This document shows positions 41,234-49,372 of a stretch of 64,000 nt of DNA, piece by piece. The stretch is taken from positions 496,001 to 560,000 of the forward strand of contig NZ_JBHUGF010000011.1 in NCBI RefSeq assembly GCF_042681745.1, written 5' to 3'. Position numbers and translations under genes: made by a program. This DNA comes from Saccharibacillus nicotianae (GTDB lineage: Bacteria; Bacillota; Bacilli; Paenibacillales; Paenibacillaceae). Numbering within the stretch: the first letter of the stretch is position 1; every line of letters starts with the position of its first letter. Below the pieces are notes generated by a model that saw nothing but the letters and a program-made list of their open reading frames with translations, was not told the origin of the DNA and searched no databases.

Positions 41234-42190
41234 ATGACAATGAATTATCGCAGATTAGGTGGTAGTGGGCTGAAAGTAAGTGAAATTAGTCTGGGCAGTT
41301 GGCTCACTTACGGAGGATATGTGGAAAAGGAAAATGCGGTTCAATCGATTCGTGAAGCTTATGATTTGGGAATTAACTTTTTTGATACAGCTAATGTCTA
41401 CGAACGTGGAGAAGCGGAAAAAGTTGTCGGTGCTACACTGAATGATTATCCCCGCGAATCTTATGTACTGGCGACCAAAGTATTTGGCGATATGGGAGAC
41501 GGGCCGAACGATAAAGGGCTATCTCGCAAACATATTACCGAACAATGTCATGCCAGTCTAAAGCGTCTTGGACATGATTATATTGATCTTTATTATTGCC
41601 ACCGTTTTTCACCAGAGACACCGATCGAAGAAACATTACGTGCACTCGATGATCTGGTACGTCAGGGCAAAGTATTATATGTAGGTGTAAGTCAGTGGAC
41701 AGCCGCTCAGATGCAAGCTGCTGTTGGTGTAGCAGATCGTTACTTGCTCGATCGTATTGTCGTCAATCAACCGGTCTATAATATGTTCAACCGTTATATA
41801 GAAGAAGAAGTCATTCCACTTGGTGAAAAATATGGTATCGGACAAGTGGTCTATTCACCGCTTGCACAAGGATTATTAACAGGTAAATACACATCCAAAA
41901 CCGATATTCCAGCCGATAGTCGCGCAGCTAAGCTCAAATGGGACGACGATCGCTTCAGCGATGACAAACTTTCTCAAATCGGACAACTACAAAAAATTGC
42001 TGATGAAGCGGGCATCCCGTTAACACATCTGGCACTAGCATGGATTTTACGTCAAAAAAATGTATCCAGCGCTTTAGTCGGAGCCAGTCGTCCTGAACAA
42101 GTCAAACAAAACGCCAGCGCATCCGGTATTCAACTGAGTTCAGACGTGATCGAAGCGATCGAAAACGTATTAACTGTCGAAAATAAATAG
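41234..42190 (+). CDS. Aldo/keto reductase, Kv-beta-like subfamily
   Basis: The 318-residue TIM-barrel protein starts MNYRRLGGSGLKVSEISLGSW. It has FFDTANVYERGEAE (catalytic Asp, Tyr), KVFGDMGDGPNDKGLS (catalytic Lys and the Kv-beta-type loop), HRFSPETPIEETL (His) and a C-terminal NADPH site GASRPEQVKQN. It reduces aldehydes or ketones with NADPH. The start follows GGGAGG; a terminator lies 17 bases after the stop. Single gene. Confidence 0.88.
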   Translation: MTMNYRRLGGSGLKVSEISLGSWLTYGGYVEKENAVQSIREAYDLGINFFDTANVYERGEAEKVVGATLNDYPRESYVLATKVFGDMGDGPNDKGLSRKHITEQCHASLKRLGHDYIDLYYCHRFSPETPIEETLRALDDLVRQGKVLYVGVSQWTAAQMQAAVGVADRYLLDRIVVNQPVYNMFNRYIEEEVIPLGEKYGIGQVVYSPLAQGLLTGKYTSKTDIPADSRAAKLKWDDDRFSDDKLSQIGQLQKIADEAGIPLTHLALAWILRQKNVSSALVGASRPEQVKQNASASGIQLSSDVIEAIENVLTVENK

Positions 42191-42206
42191 AATGTATTAC
42201 TCTTTC

Positions 42207-42236
42207 AAGCCTTCCAGCGTTATGGAAGGCTTTTTA
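42207..42236 (+). terminator. Terminator of the aldo/keto reductase gene
   Basis: AAGCCTTCC (42207-42215) pairs with GGAAGGCTT (42224-42232), followed by TTTAG. Confidence 0.8.
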
Positions 42237-42443
42237 GTTTAACTATATACATAACCATCAATATCCTAATTTCAAATATCTCACTATCAAAATAATTCAC
42301 CTATTTGTACCGATAATATAATAAAGAGGTAAGAGTAATGAAGATAATTTAAACTAATATCATCTTTAAAATTCCTACCCTACCCTCTCCCACCCAAGAT
42401 TTTAGGTTTTGCTCTAACTCATTTCAATGTGCAATTTGATATC

Positions 42444-42612
42444 CTACGCCAGCGGAGGCAATCATTATTCTGAAAGAGCTAAAAGCTTTCTAACGAAAGC
42501 TGCTTCGGAAGCAAATACTAAGTTCGCCTTTAGAACGTAATCCCCACCGCAAAGCGGTACATCAAGGGATTCCGTTCTACCAGCGACGACAAGAATAACG
42601 ATTGCTGTAGCG
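42444..42612. repeat. Highly structured non-coding element of about 170 bases
   Basis: The outer arms GGCAATCATTATTCT (42457-42471) and AGAATAACGATTGCT (42592-42606) pair with one mismatch and can be extended by CTAC/GTAG. Inside are nested hairpins: GCTTTC/GAAAGC near 42485-42500, GCTTC/GAAGC around 42502-42512, and TAGAACG-AATCCC (42531-42544) with GGGATT-CGTTCTA (42567-42579), capped by ACCGC/GCGGT. There is no coding potential. It may be a dispersed repeat of MITE or REP type, or an RNA gene. Confidence 0.55.
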
Positions 42613-42669
42613 TCATGTACCTAATATCATCTAAATGTACCTCTTTAAGCCTCAAATCCGCCCAATTTA

Positions 42670-42684
42670 TGATAATGATTCTCA
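42670..42684. promoter_or_regulatory. Fur-type box upstream of the perR-like gene
   Basis: TGATAATGATTCTCA matches 14 of 15 positions of the 7-1-7 Fur box TGATAATnATTATCA. It lies 80 bases before the start codon, a common operator position. Confidence 0.65.
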
Positions 42685-42763
42685 GAATTGTCTGCAAAAC
42701 TATTGACCATAATTTTAAATGGATTTATACTTATTCTAAAATCAAATTAAGGGAATGATCCAA

Positions 42764-43159
42764 ATGAAAACAATCAACTTGACGACACAGCGCAAAGCTG
42801 TATACGAAATCGTCTGCGAAGCTGCGGATCACCCGACTGCTGCCGATGTTATGAATCGGTTAGTAGAGCGTGGTCATAATTTTGCTTATGGAACCGTATA
42901 TAACTCTTTACGATATTTATCAGATAAAGACTTGATTCGCGAATTAAAGTTAGGCGAAGCGGCAAGTCGCTATGATGGCAAAATGGATGATCACCAACAT
43001 ATTGTGTGTGAAAACTGTGGCGCTGTAGATGAAGTGATGACAGATGCACCTGTAGAATGGTATGCCGCAGTAGCTGAAGAAACGGGGTATGATGTACACC
43101 ATGCTCATGTCGTATTTAGAGGAGTGTGCACAGAATGTCGAAACAAATCACGAAAATAA
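42764..43159 (+). CDS. perR: Fur-family regulator, PerR-like
   Basis: The 131-residue protein has the Fur winged helix (TTQRKAVYEIVCEAADHPTAADV, then YGTVYNSLRYL) and a dimerisation domain with structural zinc CENC and CTEC. Residues matching the PerR Fe/Mn site are visible: His in DHPTA, Asp in SRYDG, the two His of DHQH, and Asp in AVDE. The usual PerR Arg/Ser context is kept (AASRYD), which favours PerR over Fur or Zur. PerR senses peroxide by iron-catalysed His oxidation and controls catalase, and a catalase gene is two genes downstream. The ATG 42764 follows AAGGGA; an in-frame ATG at 42755 is too close. Confidence 0.75.
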   Translation: MKTINLTTQRKAVYEIVCEAADHPTAADVMNRLVERGHNFAYGTVYNSLRYLSDKDLIRELKLGEAASRYDGKMDDHQHIVCENCGAVDEVMTDAPVEWYAAVAEETGYDVHHAHVVFRGVCTECRNKSRK

Positions 43160-43959
43160 TTGATAATGATTATCATTTAGGTGCAAAAGATACCTTATTG
43201 AACTGGTCTGTAGCTGAACGAAATATGCGTAATACAGCAGATCTAATTGCTCACTCTTGCCCGATTACAAGACGTGTTGTAATTATCAGCCCAGCGCCAA
43301 GTCGAGTGCATGAATTAACTCGTACTTTATCAGATAGTTGTTTTGATGTGATGGTATTTCATCGTTGGGAAAGTAATGGTGCAGGAGCGATCAGCGCCGA
43401 TTTGTTTATTTTTGATCTGATCTCTTCATCCGGTAGTCAAGATATCGAATCTGCCAAGTTGCAATTTAGTGAGAAAAATTCTCATTTACCAACGTTGTTC
43501 TTAGTGCGTGAAGATATGTTGTCTACCGGACTGAACGAATGGGCAGAAGAAGAATTGTTAGTCTGGCCTGCACGTCCACAAGAAGGACTATATCATGTAG
43601 AACGCGTGATTCGTGCCGGAAGTAATCGTCCTGCGGCACCTGCAACAGGAGATACTGAACACCGTACTGTTTTCAAAGACCTGTGGATAGATCGTAAAAA
43701 AATGACTGTTCATCGTGCTCAACAACGAATAGAACTCACCAAAACAGAGTATGATCTACTACTTATGCTGATCGAAGGCGAAGGCGGCGTATTATCTCGT
43801 GAAGATTTGATGAGCGAAATTTGGGGCACTCAATTTTTTGGAGGAAGTAATGTTGTCGATGTCCATGTAAAAAGTTTGCGCAAAAAAATCGGTGATAATG
43901 CTTCTGCACCACAATATGTAGAAACAGTACGTGGCGTAGGTTATCGATTGGCAGATTAA
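43135..43959 (+). CDS. OmpR-type winged-helix response regulator with degenerate receiver
   Basis: The 274-residue protein has a C-terminal OmpR/PhoB DNA-binding domain (about 180-274: IELTKTEYDLLLMLIEGEGG, then VVDVHVKSLRKKIG and YVETVRGVGYRL). The N-terminal part has receiver-like strands (RRVVIISPAP, ADLFIFDL) but lacks the acidic pair after strand 1 and the conserved Lys (it reads LLVWPARP). It is therefore probably not phosphorylated normally. No histidine kinase is adjacent. The ATG 43135 lies inside the perR-like gene (25-base overlap), so the two are co-translated. A perfect Fur box overlaps its codons 10-14. Confidence 0.75.
   Translation: MSKQITKIIDNDYHLGAKDTLLNWSVAERNMRNTADLIAHSCPITRRVVIISPAPSRVHELTRTLSDSCFDVMVFHRWESNGAGAISADLFIFDLISSSGSQDIESAKLQFSEKNSHLPTLFLVREDMLSTGLNEWAEEELLVWPARPQEGLYHVERVIRAGSNRPAAPATGDTEHRTVFKDLWIDRKKMTVHRAQQRIELTKTEYDLLLMLIEGEGGVLSREDLMSEIWGTQFFGGSNVVDVHVKSLRKKIGDNASAPQYVETVRGVGYRLAD
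43161..43175. promoter_or_regulatory. Perfect Fur box inside the response-regulator coding region
   Basis: TGATAATGATTATCA matches all positions of the 7-1-7 Fur box. It begins two bases after the perR-like stop codon and lies inside the next reading frame (encoding DNDYH). Binding here could block elongation or an internal promoter, or it could be fortuitous coding sequence. Confidence 0.6.
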
Positions 43960-44029
43960 GAACCTCTTCATCATTTCTTCATCGAAGGCTCATAGGTAAC
44001 TCATGAATGACGGTAAGTGAAGATGTTAG

Positions 44030-44082
44030 AATGAATCTAATCTTTGGAATGAGTCTAATTATAAATTTATTTATACATTAGA
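44030..44082 (+). promoter_or_regulatory. Candidate operator region of catalase
   Basis: AATGAATCTAAT (44030-44041) recurs as AATGAGTCTAAT (44048-44059). The second copy begins an inverted repeat, TCTAATTATAAA (44054-44065) with TTTATACATTAGA (44070-44082). No clean PerR box (TTATAATnATTATAA) was found, so the regulator binding here is uncertain; the neighbouring winged-helix regulator is a candidate. Confidence 0.4.
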
Positions 44083-44119
44083 TTGATGACCATTTATGAT
44101 GAGAGGATGATTTCTAACG

Positions 44120-45592
44120 ATGACAAACAACGACCACCGCCTAACGACCAACCAGGGTGCACCTGTAGGGGATAACCAAAATTCCCGTACTGCAGGTCGT
44201 AGAGGACCTACTTTATTAGAAGACTATCATTTGCTAGAAAAAATCGCTCACTTTGACCGCGAACGTATTCCAGAACGTGTGGTTCATGCTCGTGGAGCAG
44301 GCGCTCATGGTGTATTTCGTGTTGATCAAAGTATGAAAGAATATACCAAAGCTAACTTTTTACAAGAAGTAGGAACAGAAACGCCTGTTTTTGTCCGCTT
44401 TTCGACTGTTATTCATGGTGTAGGTTCACCAGAGACAGCACGCGATCCGCGCGGTTTTGCTGTTAAATTTTATACGAATGAAGGTAACTACGATATCGTA
44501 GGTAACCATTTACCTGTATTTTTTATCCGAGATGCGATCAAATTCCCGGATATGGTACATTCACTCAAACCTGATCCGCAGACCAATTTACAAACACCAG
44601 CACGTTATTGGGACTTTATGACACTTACTCCAGAATCGACGCATATGATGACATGGTTATTTTCAGATCATGGTACACCTGCGAATTATCGTGAAATGGA
44701 TGGATTCAGTGTTCATGCGTTCAAATGGATTAATGCTGAAGGCAAAGTAACTTATATCAAATACAAATGGGAAAGTGTGCAAGGTGTAAGAACGTTCTCT
44801 GCTGACGACGCTGAAAAGCAACAAGGTAAAGACTTCAATCATGCGACACGCGATCTATTCGAGCATATCGAAAAAGGAGAATTCCCGGAATGGACATTAA
44901 AAGTCCAATTTATTCAACCCGAACATATAGACAATTATGCGTTTGATCCATTAGATCCGACTAAAGTATGGCCGGAAGATCAATTTCCTTTCCATACCGT
45001 TGGCACAATGACACTCAATCGCAATCCAGATAATTTCTTTGCAGAAGTAGAGCAATCTGCTTTTTCACCAAGCGCTCTAGTGCCTGGCATCGAACCTTCT
45101 GAAGATAAATTGCTTCAAGGACGTTTATTCTCTTATCCAGATACACAACGTCATCGTTTGGGAACCAATTATTTGCAAATTCCGATCAACTGCCCGTATG
45201 CACCTGTTCGTAATCAACAACGAGATGGACAGATGAATACCAAGCAAGATACATCGACATACAATTATGAGCCGAACAGCTATACCGATGGTCCTACAGA
45301 AGATCCTCATTATCGAGATTCTGAAGTAGAATTGGAACAAGGGCATGTGACCCGTCAAAAAATTGCCAAAACTGATGATTTTGCTCAAGCTGGAGAACAA
45401 TATCGTTCATATACTGCACAAGAAAAAGAGAATTTATTGCAAAATTTGGTTAATGATTTAAAAGAGGTTAAAAAAGATACTCAATTGCTGGCGATTTGCA
45501 ACTTTATCCGCGCTGACCGCGAATATGGAATGCGTTTAGCTCAAGGATTAGGGATCGATATTAGTGAATTTATGGGGCAAATGAGATCATAA
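44120..45592 (+). CDS. katA: Monofunctional heme catalase
   Basis: The 490-residue small-subunit catalase has the distal His in VVHARGAGAHGVF (about residue 54), the Asn in YDIVGNHLPVFFIRD (about 127), and the proximal heme Tyr in RLFSYPDTQRHRLG (about 337). It converts hydrogen peroxide to water and oxygen in the cytoplasm. The start follows GAGAGGATG. Its place downstream of a PerR-like regulator suggests peroxide induction. A long terminator hairpin follows. Confidence 0.95.
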   Translation: MTNNDHRLTTNQGAPVGDNQNSRTAGRRGPTLLEDYHLLEKIAHFDRERIPERVVHARGAGAHGVFRVDQSMKEYTKANFLQEVGTETPVFVRFSTVIHGVGSPETARDPRGFAVKFYTNEGNYDIVGNHLPVFFIRDAIKFPDMVHSLKPDPQTNLQTPARYWDFMTLTPESTHMMTWLFSDHGTPANYREMDGFSVHAFKWINAEGKVTYIKYKWESVQGVRTFSADDAEKQQGKDFNHATRDLFEHIEKGEFPEWTLKVQFIQPEHIDNYAFDPLDPTKVWPEDQFPFHTVGTMTLNRNPDNFFAEVEQSAFSPSALVPGIEPSEDKLLQGRLFSYPDTQRHRLGTNYLQIPINCPYAPVRNQQRDGQMNTKQDTSTYNYEPNSYTDGPTEDPHYRDSEVELEQGHVTRQKIAKTDDFAQAGEQYRSYTAQEKENLLQNLVNDLKEVKKDTQLLAICNFIRADREYGMRLAQGLGIDISEFMGQMRS

Positions 45593-45636
45593 TCTTCACT
45601 TGTGATACATCAACAAAGGATTAACTTGAGATATTC

Positions 45637-45697
45637 AGCGTTCCGCTTTATATTAAAGGGGTATTGTTAGATGTAGTAAAGCAGAACGCTTTTATAT
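45637..45697 (+). terminator. Terminator of catalase
   Basis: AGCGTTCCGCTTTA (45637-45650) pairs with TAAAGCAGAACGCT (45677-45690) with one mismatch, followed by TTTATATATA. Confidence 0.65.
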
Positions 45698-45939
45698 ATA
45701 AGCTGTTGGTAGAGACCTTCATCGATCTCAGATAAAGATAGCTTAGTACAATAAGGTCACTATTGACCGCTGTTATGACGCAAAGGAGCGCTACACACTT
45801 TCTAGTTGTGCGCTCTTTTGTATACTCTAAAAAAGGGGGGATACAGGTAGAAGTGGTCTGTTTATATGAATAGCGTACAGGAAGTTCAACAGATAGGTTA
45901 GGTGCTTACTATTCCAAAAGGTTGAAGGAGATGTGAGTC
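45698..45939 (+). other. Gene-free stretch with a second terminator; possible small RNA
   Basis: No ORF is convincing. AAAGGAGCGC (45782-45791) and GCGCTCTTTT (45810-45819) form a clear terminator about 90 bases after the catalase terminator, with no gene in between. GGTCA...TGACC around 45755-45770 can form another stem. A short RNA between the two terminators is possible. A polypurine stretch and the ribosome binding site of the next gene follow. Confidence 0.35.
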
Positions 45940-46401
45940 ATGAGAAAGTCATGGAGCGTTGGCATGATAGGTGTGTTGTTCATCTTTGTAGTCGGAACGT
46001 CCAGTTCGTTCGTTACACCTGCATTTGCGGCCACTGAAAACGGATCTTATACTGTTGTTACTCCTGATATTTTAACCAAGCGACCAACTATAGACATGCT
46101 ACCTGCCGATTTTCCTATTCCCGATGATGCTGTTATCGACACTTCCCAACAAACGTATATAGATGGACAGAATAGCATCTTGCTTGGTTTCCACACGAAA
46201 AGCAGTATGGAAACCCTCGCCAAAACGTACAATGAGTATTTCCGCATTATCAATATGGATCAAGCGATTCAGACATTAAATGAACAACAATTGAGTGTCA
46301 AAGGCACAGACCCTGCGACAACGCAACAATGGTTATTAACAGGCGCTCCTCTGACTAAAGATACAGTAGAAGTGACTGTGAAAGTGATAAAAACTCAATA
46401 A
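45940..46401 (+). CDS. Secreted protein sharing a domain with the convergent lipoprotein
   Basis: The 153-residue protein has a Sec signal peptide (residues 1-30, cleavage probably after FAA) and one compact domain beginning KRPTIDMLPADFPIPDDAVI. The same domain, with LPTDFPIPDDAVISTS, GSMETLSQTYKQYF and a final strand, forms the C-terminal half of the lipoprotein encoded convergently at 46570-47208. The two are paralogues. The function is unknown; the fold is probably a small alpha/beta domain outside the membrane. The start follows AAGGAG. Confidence 0.7.
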   Translation: MRKSWSVGMIGVLFIFVVGTSSSFVTPAFAATENGSYTVVTPDILTKRPTIDMLPADFPIPDDAVIDTSQQTYIDGQNSILLGFHTKSSMETLAKTYNEYFRIINMDQAIQTLNEQQLSVKGTDPATTQQWLLTGAPLTKDTVEVTVKVIKTQ

Positions 46402-46466
46402 AGATAAGTAGTTAACTGAAAAGAGACCGATAGGAATGAATAGATATCCATGAATAAGAGCATATA

Positions 46467-46502
46467 AAAAAGCCTGAATAGATGATGTATTCAGGCTTTT
46501 TG
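46467..46502. terminator. Bidirectional terminator between the convergent paralogues
   Basis: AAAAAGCCTGAATA (46467-46480) pairs perfectly with TATTCAGGCTTTTT (46488-46501). Confidence 0.85.
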
Positions 46503-46569
46503 GTATGTTGATTAAATAATTAAGTACAGCAACAGCGTCTAAGATAATTAATTAAAATTAGTGAACGTA

Positions 46570-47208
46570 TTACTTTTCAGACCAGGTCAGTGTCAATTGG
46601 ACAACATCTTTGCCGGCTTGAGGACTGCCGATTAAAGACCAAACTTGCTTGGTTTTGGGATCAGTTCCTTGAATAATAAGATTATTTTCATCAATCGTTG
46701 AACCTGCATTAGTTAAAGATTTGGCATCGAAATATTGTTTGTACGTTTGCGATAATGTCTCCATGCTACCTTTGGTTGTGAATATGAGTAAGACAGATTT
46801 TTTACCATCATTTTCTTCTTGATGAGAGGTAGAGATTACCGCATCATCTGGAATCGGGAAATCGGTTGGTAGATATGTTGGGCGCTTTTCTACGCTATCC
46901 GCAGCAATCGGCCCTTTCTCATCAATCGAACCTGTATTGGTTGTCGTAGAATCGCTATTTTCAGTTGCTGGTGCGGTCGTTCCTGTAGAAGAGTCTGTAG
47001 TAGAAGAAGACTCTGCCGATGGTTCCGATGATTCGGTATCTGTTGTTGCAGGGGTTGATGGTGTTGCTTCATTCGTGTTATCTGTCGTCGTATTCGTTTC
47101 TTGATTGGTTTCAGTGGAAGGGTTAGCAGGTGCGGCTGCGTTACTGCACGCACTCATAACAGTGATAAGCAATATGCCACATAGTACTAAATGATATACT
47201 TTTTTCAT
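46570..47208 (-). CDS. Lipoprotein with Ser/Thr-rich linker and the paired extracellular domain
   Basis: The 212-residue protein has a lipoprotein signal (MSAC lipobox near residue 21), a long low-complexity Thr/Ser/Glu/Pro linker (about 25-105) that would span the cell wall, and the globular domain KRPTYLPTDFPIPDDAVI onward (about 108-212). That domain is homologous to the secreted protein at 45940-46401. One copy is thus anchored and one released. The role is unknown; stress signalling or ligand binding are guesses only. Confidence 0.7.
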   Translation of the reverse strand: MKKVYHLVLCGILLITVMSACSNAAAPANPSTETNQETNTTTDNTNEATPSTPATTDTESSEPSAESSSTTDSSTGTTAPATENSDSTTTNTGSIDEKGPIAADSVEKRPTYLPTDFPIPDDAVISTSHQEENDGKKSVLLIFTTKGSMETLSQTYKQYFDAKSLTNAGSTIDENNLIIQGTDPKTKQVWSLIGSPQAGKDVVQLTLTWSEK

Positions 47209-47497
47209 TCATGATTCCTCCTGTTTCTTATAAAATGGGTTGCTAACAAACTATAGTGATTTATACACATTCAGCTTAGTATTCAATCTAAATTATAACA
47301 TGACTGTGACACTAAGCGATATTTGGACAATAAGCTGATGTATAGCGATACAACAAGTCTCTCTTTTTTCAAAAAAATAGCTTCGCAAAATGATATTATT
47401 CTGGTATTATTTGTATAATGTATCCTTATATATTGTAAACATCGAAAAAAGAATCGCTTCTACTTCAAAGTGAAAATTTGACGAGTGCTTTGACTAT

Positions 47498-47516
47498 ACA
47501 CTACTATATGTAGTGT
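47498..47516 (+). promoter_or_regulatory. BlaI-type operator before the BlaI/M56 pair
   Basis: ACACTAC-TATAT-GTAGTGT is a perfect 7-5-7 inverted repeat of the ACTAC/GTAGT type bound by BlaI/MecI regulators. It ends 17 bases before the regulator's ATG and overlaps the probable -10 region. The rest of the 47209-47497 gap is AT-rich and shows nothing else clear. Confidence 0.75.
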
Positions 47517-47532
47517 GAGGTGGCATAAGCAT

Positions 47533-47949
47533 ATGAAAATACAAAACTTTAAAGTAGGCGCTACAGGGATGGATCGCTTTTTCGGTCCGCTAGAAGCTCA
47601 AGTGATGAATATTCTGTGGGATATGGATCATCCGATGACGATCAAAGAAGTCCTTTCTTCGCTCCAAACAACCAAATCACTTAGTTTCAACACGATTATG
47701 ACAGTAATGAATCGATTGGTGGAAAAAGGAGCGTTAACGAAAACAGGTGAAAGTCGTAGTTTTCATTACACACCTACAGAAAGTCGGGAACAATTTTTGA
47801 ACAATCAGTCCAGGGAATTGACGCATGAATTGATGGAAGAATTCGGGTCACTCGCCGTAAATCATATGGTAGATGTGCTGGAGGAAGTAGATCCTCAACT
47901 TATTCGCGCCTTGGAGGATAAAATCAAACAATGGAAAAAAGAAACGTAA
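47533..47949 (+). CDS. BlaI/MecI-family repressor
   Basis: The 138-residue protein has a BlaI winged helix: FGPLEAQVMNILWDMDHPMTIKEV, LSFNTIMTVMNRLVEKGALTK and a helical C-terminal dimerisation part. In MecI/BlaI systems the repressor is cleaved after a membrane metalloprotease receives a signal. Here such a protease is encoded directly downstream with a 19-base overlap. The ATG 47533 is 9 bases after GAGGTGG. It probably represses its own operon and the DoxX gene through the two operator copies. Confidence 0.85.
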   Translation: MKIQNFKVGATGMDRFFGPLEAQVMNILWDMDHPMTIKEVLSSLQTTKSLSFNTIMTVMNRLVEKGALTKTGESRSFHYTPTESREQFLNNQSRELTHELMEEFGSLAVNHMVDVLEEVDPQLIRALEDKIKQWKKET

Positions 47950-48809
47950 ATCACTGGCAACGTCGTTCAGGAACACTATTTCGTATCGGTTTCGGTCTTT
48001 CTTTATTTACTATAGGGCTGATGTTTATTTATGCGCTGCATACAATATTCGGTTGGAATATTCCATTTGATCTGCTACGCATCTGTAACCGTTGGATGGA
48101 AGCACAAGGTTGGTTTTCAGTAGCCCATTTGTTAAGGGCGCTTGTTCTTTGCACATTTGTATTGTATATCGGTTATGGATTAGATCAGTGGGCAGGTTCT
48201 CACCGAGCTTATCGCTACTTTCGCTCCCTACAAGATGTGAAGCAATCCGCGCAATATAATGCTCTTTATAGCGACAACAAAGAGTTATTGATTATTATTC
48301 ATTGTGCACAACCTGTTGCATTAACGATGGGCATTTTTCGTCGCCGGATTATTTTATCAGATGGACTGCTTCGTATGTTAGATAAGCAAGAGCAAGAAGC
48401 GGTAGTGTATCATGAGATGTTCCATTATCAGCAACGTGATCCGTTAACTACATTTTTGTTAGGGCAGTTTGCGCTGGCGTTGTGGTTTTTACCGATTTTG
48501 AAAAATATCACTTTGCATTACAAAATATCGCGCGAAATTCTAGCAGACAGTCATGCTGTTCATCGTCTAGGAACTCCTGTTGGCTTGGGCGGTGCCTTGT
48601 TGAAACTGATTCATCGTCAGCATGCTCGTTCCCCTCAACCTTTTCGAATGATCTATTCTTCTTTTGCCGAAACGTCACTCAATTATCGTATTCATCGCAT
48701 TATTGAACCGGATCAAGAGAAATCTCTGCGGTTGCCAGTATGGCCTGTGCTACTTTCGTTATTTGTGTTAACAGCACTAAGCGTTTTGTTATTATGGTCA
48801 CTTATATAA
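47931..48809 (+). CDS. M56-family membrane metalloprotease (BlaR1-like, no sensor domain)
   Basis: The 292-residue protein has N-terminal transmembrane helices, a cytosolic zinc site YHEMFHYQQRDP (HExxH, about residues 163-174) with a probable third ligand in EILADSHAV, and C-terminal helices. It lacks the extracellular penicillin-binding domain of BlaR1/MecR1 and ends right after the last helix. The signal is therefore unlikely to be a beta-lactam sensed in the usual way. It probably cleaves the co-encoded BlaI-like repressor. Confidence 0.82.
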   Translation: MEKRNVNHWQRRSGTLFRIGFGLSLFTIGLMFIYALHTIFGWNIPFDLLRICNRWMEAQGWFSVAHLLRALVLCTFVLYIGYGLDQWAGSHRAYRYFRSLQDVKQSAQYNALYSDNKELLIIIHCAQPVALTMGIFRRRIILSDGLLRMLDKQEQEAVVYHEMFHYQQRDPLTTFLLGQFALALWFLPILKNITLHYKISREILADSHAVHRLGTPVGLGGALLKLIHRQHARSPQPFRMIYSSFAETSLNYRIHRIIEPDQEKSLRLPVWPVLLSLFVLTALSVLLLWSLI

Positions 48810-48840
48810 TTTATGTATAAGCGGCTATTTTTATAACAGT

Positions 48841-48859
48841 ACACTATGCTATGTAGTGT
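48841..48859 (+). promoter_or_regulatory. Second BlaI-type operator, before doxX
   Basis: ACACTAT-GCTAT-GTAGTGT matches the operator at 47498-47516 in 7-5-7 spacing, with one arm base changed. It lies 35 bases before the DoxX start codon. Confidence 0.7.
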
Positions 48860-48893
48860 ATATTACATGAAATGAATAAAAGGAGGAATAATG

Positions 48894-49310
48894 ATGTTGC
48901 TTAAACGTAATGTTGAATTAGGATTGTTTATTGTTCGCGTATTAACAGGTGTTATCTTTTTATTACACGGGTTTTCTAAATTTCAAGGTGGGATTGGTGG
49001 TACAACAGGATTTTTCCAAAGTATAGGGTTACCTGGATTTTTGGCTCCAGTCGTAGCTATTATTGAAATTTTAGGAGGCTTATTGTTAATTCTAGGTTTG
49101 CTTACTCGAATTGCCGGGGTAGCTTTAACCGTAATTATGGTTGGAGTATTACTAACTGCCAAAGCAGGTCAACCTTTTATGATGGGGACAGAGTTTGATT
49201 ACTTGCTATTATTCACTTCTCTTCAATTAGCATTGGCTGGTAGTGCTCTATTATCTGTGGATAGTCTGCTTTTCAAAAATAAATACAATAGCAGATTAGC
49301 TGAAAACTAA
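48894..49310 (+). CDS. DoxX-family membrane protein
   Basis: The 138-residue protein has four transmembrane helices and the DoxX pattern LFIVRVLTGVIFLLHGFSKF, AIIEILGGLLLILGLLTRIAG and the C-terminal FDYLLLFTSLQLALAGSALLSVD. DoxX proteins sit in the cytoplasmic membrane and are linked to thiol/oxidative homeostasis in some bacteria. An ATG pair (48891 and 48894) follows AAAGGAGGAA. The operator upstream ties it to the BlaI-like repressor. Confidence 0.82.
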   Translation: MLLKRNVELGLFIVRVLTGVIFLLHGFSKFQGGIGGTTGFFQSIGLPGFLAPVVAIIEILGGLLLILGLLTRIAGVALTVIMVGVLLTAKAGQPFMMGTEFDYLLLFTSLQLALAGSALLSVDSLLFKNKYNSRLAEN

Positions 49311-49372
49311 ATAATACAAAAAATATTTGCATAAAAGCTATCAAAATATTTGCATAAAAATATAAAACAAAC

